From Chryseobacterium sp. FH1 (GTDB lineage: Bacteria; Bacteroidota; Bacteroidia; Flavobacteriales; Weeksellaceae): DNA of 64,000 nt. Below, piece by piece: positions 61,448 to 64,000 of the stretch. A program made the position numbers and the translations under genes. Positions within the stretch are counted from its first letter, which is position 1, and each line of letters begins with the position of its first letter. The stretch spans positions 558,001 to 622,000 of the forward strand of contig NZ_JPLZ01000006.1 in the NCBI RefSeq assembly GCF_000735135.1, in the 5' to 3' direction. Under the pieces are notes generated by a model. That model saw only the letters and a list, made by a program, of their open reading frames with translations. It did not search any database and was not told where the DNA came from.

Positions 61448-61678
61448 TTAAACTTTGTGCTGGATTTTAGAATTTGGCATATGATGATTTGAGGTGTGAA
61501 GCTGGTCCAGGACCACAGATGTTCTTTCGGGACACAGGTCTCGACTGTCCAATGCGTCTTGGTACGCATCTATGGCAACTTTCTCTCCAAATACCACACT
61601 TTCCAAAGTGGATTCGTCTTTGTCAGACGAAAATGTGTTCTTAATATCGATCCACGCTCTGTAAAAGAAGTCTGATCG
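61448..61678 (-). pseudogene. PA2169-type four-helix-bundle (DUF2383) remnant
   Basis: The minus frame bounded by stops at 61679-61681 and 61448-61450 reads DFFYRAWIDIKNTFSSDKDE and ESVVFGEKVAIDAYQDALDS, matching the second and third helices of DUF2383 proteins, which are ferritin-like bundles of about 150 residues. There is no start codon and the N-terminal half is missing. Confidence 0.55.
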
Positions 61679-62424
61679 CTAGTGCTGTGATAAAGCTTCA
61701 GTGCCTAACAAAGATAAAGCATGATCTTTCAAATGTGCTAGATAAATGGTTTAGTGATCAAATCTACGATACTACCTTGTCATCAAAACGATCTTTATAT
61801 CAATTTATAAGATCATGCCCTTACTTTGCTTGGAAAATATCCAGACAGAATGCATTATTTCTCAATGATCCTTTCGATTCGAAACTCATTTATGATAATC
61901 TAATCTGTTTGAAAATAAGAAAGTAGCGATGCTATTTTTTACTTAAATGTATTCAAGGCTGGTCATATTATACTATCCTAACCAGCCTGATCAGTGTTCG
62001 GTATCCCATACTTTGCCAATTCAACTATCTTCTCCTGTAAAATCTGCATTGTACCTTTTCCTCCCTAAGCCTTTTAGGTGCGATATGGATCTGGTAAGTA
62101 TCTGGCGAAAACTCAACAGTTGCATCGGCGAAAGGTTTCTATCTTTTCAACTTCTCTTCAACAAATGACCGTGTGAAATTAGAAGGAATCAAAATTCAAA
62201 TATTGAATGACAAAAGATAATGGAACTTGATAATCTCGATAACAACCATCAATCGGTAGTGACCATTCTATCATTATTAAACATGTTGACGAGAAAAATT
62301 ATGATAATGTGAAAAGAACAAATGAGAATATTACATATATTTCAAATTTTATTATATTTGCAATAATTATTCTCAAATGTTGTGAGACTTGTAGTTGTTT
62401 ATCGTCATTAATGAAATTTTGTAT
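61679..62424. other. Gene-poor stretch ahead of the VGINT cluster
   Basis: ORFs at 61687-61926 and 61947-62168 (plus) lack family resemblance and have poor codon character. A minus stretch near 61985-62065 (QILQEKIVELAKYGIPNT) looks like a gene fragment but cannot be named. The only firm feature is the -7 element at 62353-62360. Confidence 0.35.
62353..62360 (+). promoter_or_regulatory. -7 element of the VGINT cluster
   Basis: TATATTTG matches TAnnTTTG; transcription would begin near 62366, about 60 bases ahead of the first gene, and probably covers all three. Confidence 0.5.
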
Positions 62425-63117
62425 ATGTCTAGAGCTTTTTTTTGTCTATTTGGTTTGGTATTGTTTCAAAATTTTAATGCACAAGTAGGAATCAATACAA
62501 GCGTCCCTACGAAAACACTGCATGTGGTGGGCGACTTGGCTGTCAGAAAGATAGTTGATGAGTCTGATAGGCCTTCAACGTATGACCGTATTCTTGTGGA
62601 AGACCAGCAGGGAAACATAGACTATATCTTGAAAAGCAACTTGTTGCCGTCGACCAATGGCACAGATGAAGCAAGCAAGGAGGCGTACAGCCAGTTGTTC
62701 AGTATGAGTACTGAAAATGGTGATCCTGCACGAATCCTGACTTGCGGGAAATTTTATTTTCTATTTGACAATGGTTCCGATTCACGTATAAAGTTCCGAT
62801 TGGTCGATGATCCCGTCGAAACTGTGAATATCTTCATGAGCATGGAGCAGAACTGGTCTGGAAATGGATTCCAGTTTTTTCAGGGCAAGGCTTATAATGA
62901 CCCGGCCACAGTTCCTTTCGTATTCGATTCCGCCAACTATAACATCCCTCAGGAATTTGCAGAGGCAAACGTAGCCGACTCGGAGCAGAACGTCATGCAT
63001 TTCCAATATCCGAACGATCCCAACTTCTATAGACTCACAATCTATAGGGTAAGACAAAAGATAGGTGTGCCAGTTGTCAATACGTGGGACTTTGCGGCGA
63101 CTTGCGAAAAATTTTAA
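62425..63117 (+). CDS. VGINT-type secreted protein 1
   Basis: A 230-residue exported protein. After a signal peptide (MSRAFFCLFGLVLFQNFNAQ) it has VGINTSVPTKTLHVVGDLAVR, the same N-terminal motif as its two downstream neighbours. The middle is beta-rich with no known domain, and the end reads FYRLTIYRVRQK...CEKF. A cysteine pair (Cys in ILTCGKF and ATCEKF) could form a disulfide. ATG 62425 is chosen over a TTG at 62395. Two bases separate it from the next gene. Confidence 0.82.
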   Translation: MSRAFFCLFGLVLFQNFNAQVGINTSVPTKTLHVVGDLAVRKIVDESDRPSTYDRILVEDQQGNIDYILKSNLLPSTNGTDEASKEAYSQLFSMSTENGDPARILTCGKFYFLFDNGSDSRIKFRLVDDPVETVNIFMSMEQNWSGNGFQFFQGKAYNDPATVPFVFDSANYNIPQEFAEANVADSEQNVMHFQYPNDPNFYRLTIYRVRQKIGVPVVNTWDFAATCEKF

Positions 63118-63119
63118 TT

Positions 63120-63785
63120 ATGAAAAAAACAATCATTTTGCTAATTGTGCTTAGTGGCATGTCAGCGTTTTCCCAGACACAAAATGTGGGAATCAATACA
63201 GATAATCCAGAGAGGAAGCTACATGTCAACGGAGATCTCAGAGTGACCTCATTACCAGACGTGACAGGGGACAACGCCTATCCGAAAATACTTTCTGTCA
63301 ACAAGAACAATGGGGATGTCGATCACATCAGCACTTCGGCCTTTATGCAGTCGGATGTGAACAATGTGGAGGTCAAGCGAAATGTGTACATTTCAACCAC
63401 ACCAGACAATGCGAAAGAGTGCAGTTGTGGGGATATGACATTCAGGATCAACAGTAACAATACTGCGGAATTCAAATTGAATAGTACAGCGACATTTACC
63501 ACAAACAATATCACGGAATTTGAACTGGACTATGGGATCAAACGGTGGACGAGTACCTATTACAACTATTTCAACGATACCGTCACTTTTACGGCAGACA
63601 ATTATGCACAGTACCACATCCTAGACCCAGATGGCTTCGATTCCAATGATACTGTTCGCATCTATACGCTGATCCTTCCAAGGCAGAACAATCTGTACCG
63701 CCTTACATTATCAAGGCTGGCGAATTCTGCTGTGAATCACACCTTCAGTCTAATTTGCGAAAAATTCTATATACAGTCTTTGTAA
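63120..63785 (+). CDS. VGINT-type secreted protein 2
   Basis: A 221-residue exported protein with signal MKKTIILLIVLSGMSAFSQ, then VGINTDNPERKLHVNGDLRVTSLPDV. The middle is beta-strand rich with many N, T and S; the end NLYRLTLSRLANS...ICEKFYIQSL repeats the C-terminal motif of protein 1. Start at 63120 because the longer frame from 63084 overlaps protein 1. No T9SS sorting domain is present, so anchoring must differ. Function unknown. Confidence 0.82.
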   Translation: MKKTIILLIVLSGMSAFSQTQNVGINTDNPERKLHVNGDLRVTSLPDVTGDNAYPKILSVNKNNGDVDHISTSAFMQSDVNNVEVKRNVYISTTPDNAKECSCGDMTFRINSNNTAEFKLNSTATFTTNNITEFELDYGIKRWTSTYYNYFNDTVTFTADNYAQYHILDPDGFDSNDTVRIYTLILPRQNNLYRLTLSRLANSAVNHTFSLICEKFYIQSL

Positions 63786-63786
63786 A

Positions 63787-64000
63787 ATGAAAAATATACT
63801 ACTTCTACTGGTCTTTTCGAATTCACTGCTTACATACTCTCAAGTGGGTATCGGAACCCGTACGCCCCAAAAGACCTTGGACATCAATGGTGATCTGCGA
63901 GTGGCCGCCACTTCAGACAAGGGCTCTGATCCCCAGTATGATAAGGTGCTGGTGGCCAATGCGGATGGTACGGTCGGAGCTTGGCAAAAAGATAATGTCA
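63787..64000 (+). CDS. VGINT-type secreted protein 3 (partial)
   Basis: The ATG is two bases after the stop of protein 2 and the gene runs off the right edge after 71 codons. Signal MKNILLLLVFSNSLLTYSQ is followed by VGIGTRTPQKTLDINGDLRVAATSD and ADGTVGAWQKDNV, the same pattern. It is the third tandem member of the family. Confidence 0.8.
   Translation, partial: MKNILLLLVFSNSLLTYSQVGIGTRTPQKTLDINGDLRVAATSDKGSDPQYDKVLVANADGTVGAWQKDNV

Noticed and set aside
61687-62168. Two plus-strand ORFs of 79 and 73 codons
   Set aside because: They have no start signal, no recognisable domain and atypical codon use; treated as noncoding debris.

Overview
The window reads as chromosomal DNA of a flavobacterium of the Chryseobacterium type (Bacteroidota, Weeksellaceae). 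The evidence is internal: three secreted proteins end in type IX secretion (T9SS) sorting domains with a YPNP motif, there is a SusC-like outer-membrane beta-barrel receptor, promoters match the Bacteroidota -7 element TAnnTTTG (with TTTG 19-21 bases upstream in the best cases), strong Shine-Dalgarno sequences are scarce, and base composition is AT-rich. Species cannot be fixed from sequence alone. No rRNA, tRNA, CRISPR array or complete insertion sequence was seen.

Layout. 1-768: edge of a secreted VGINT-type protein. 0.9-1.9 kb: gene debris (DUF5694-like piece, broken tetR). 1.9-6.5 kb: HxlR regulator and flavin monooxygenase diverging from a nitronate-monooxygenase-like gene, a broken monooxygenase and an F420-reductase-like gene, with a perfect palindrome between. 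6.6-18.2 kb: AraC regulators alternating with their likely targets (short-chain dehydrogenases and a complete RND efflux operon). 18.4-26.4 kb: a VOC/Crp pair and a second TetR-controlled RND operon. 26.5-34.4 kb: two large T9SS surface proteins and a TPR/HTH regulator. 34.8-38.5 kb: a tight five-gene redox operon (DUF5777 barrel, c-type cytochrome lipoprotein, YceI, ankyrin, DOMON/T9SS) behind a Crp/Fnr gene, with a CRP-like box centred about 42 bases upstream of the predicted start. 38.9-48.9 kb: an accessory and decaying zone holding an AraC gene, truncated tolC, hxlR remnant, a collapsed dnaE-dinB translesion cassette beside its intact S24 repressor, alkB, a serine hydrolase and other remnants. 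47.5-51.4 kb: three divergent HxlR/oxidoreductase modules in a row. 51.7-58.8 kb: an ABC permease fused to an M1 peptidase with its ATPase, XRE/DUF2975, RNA ligase-like protein, and a second VOC/Crp pair in which crp is frameshifted. 59-61.4 kb: outer-membrane beta-barrel receptor. 62.4-64 kb: three tandem VGINT proteins, the last cut by the window edge.

Together the region looks like a chemical-stress and detoxification island: two RND pumps, many flavin or NAD(P) oxidoreductases, VOC proteins, and at least twelve local one-component regulators, most next to the genes they probably control. All four intact HxlR proteins keep an N-terminal cysteine, as expected of thiol sensors of quinones or electrophiles. 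Many broken genes sit among them; most carry deletions or several lesions, but a few single-base homopolymer shifts could be assembly errors.
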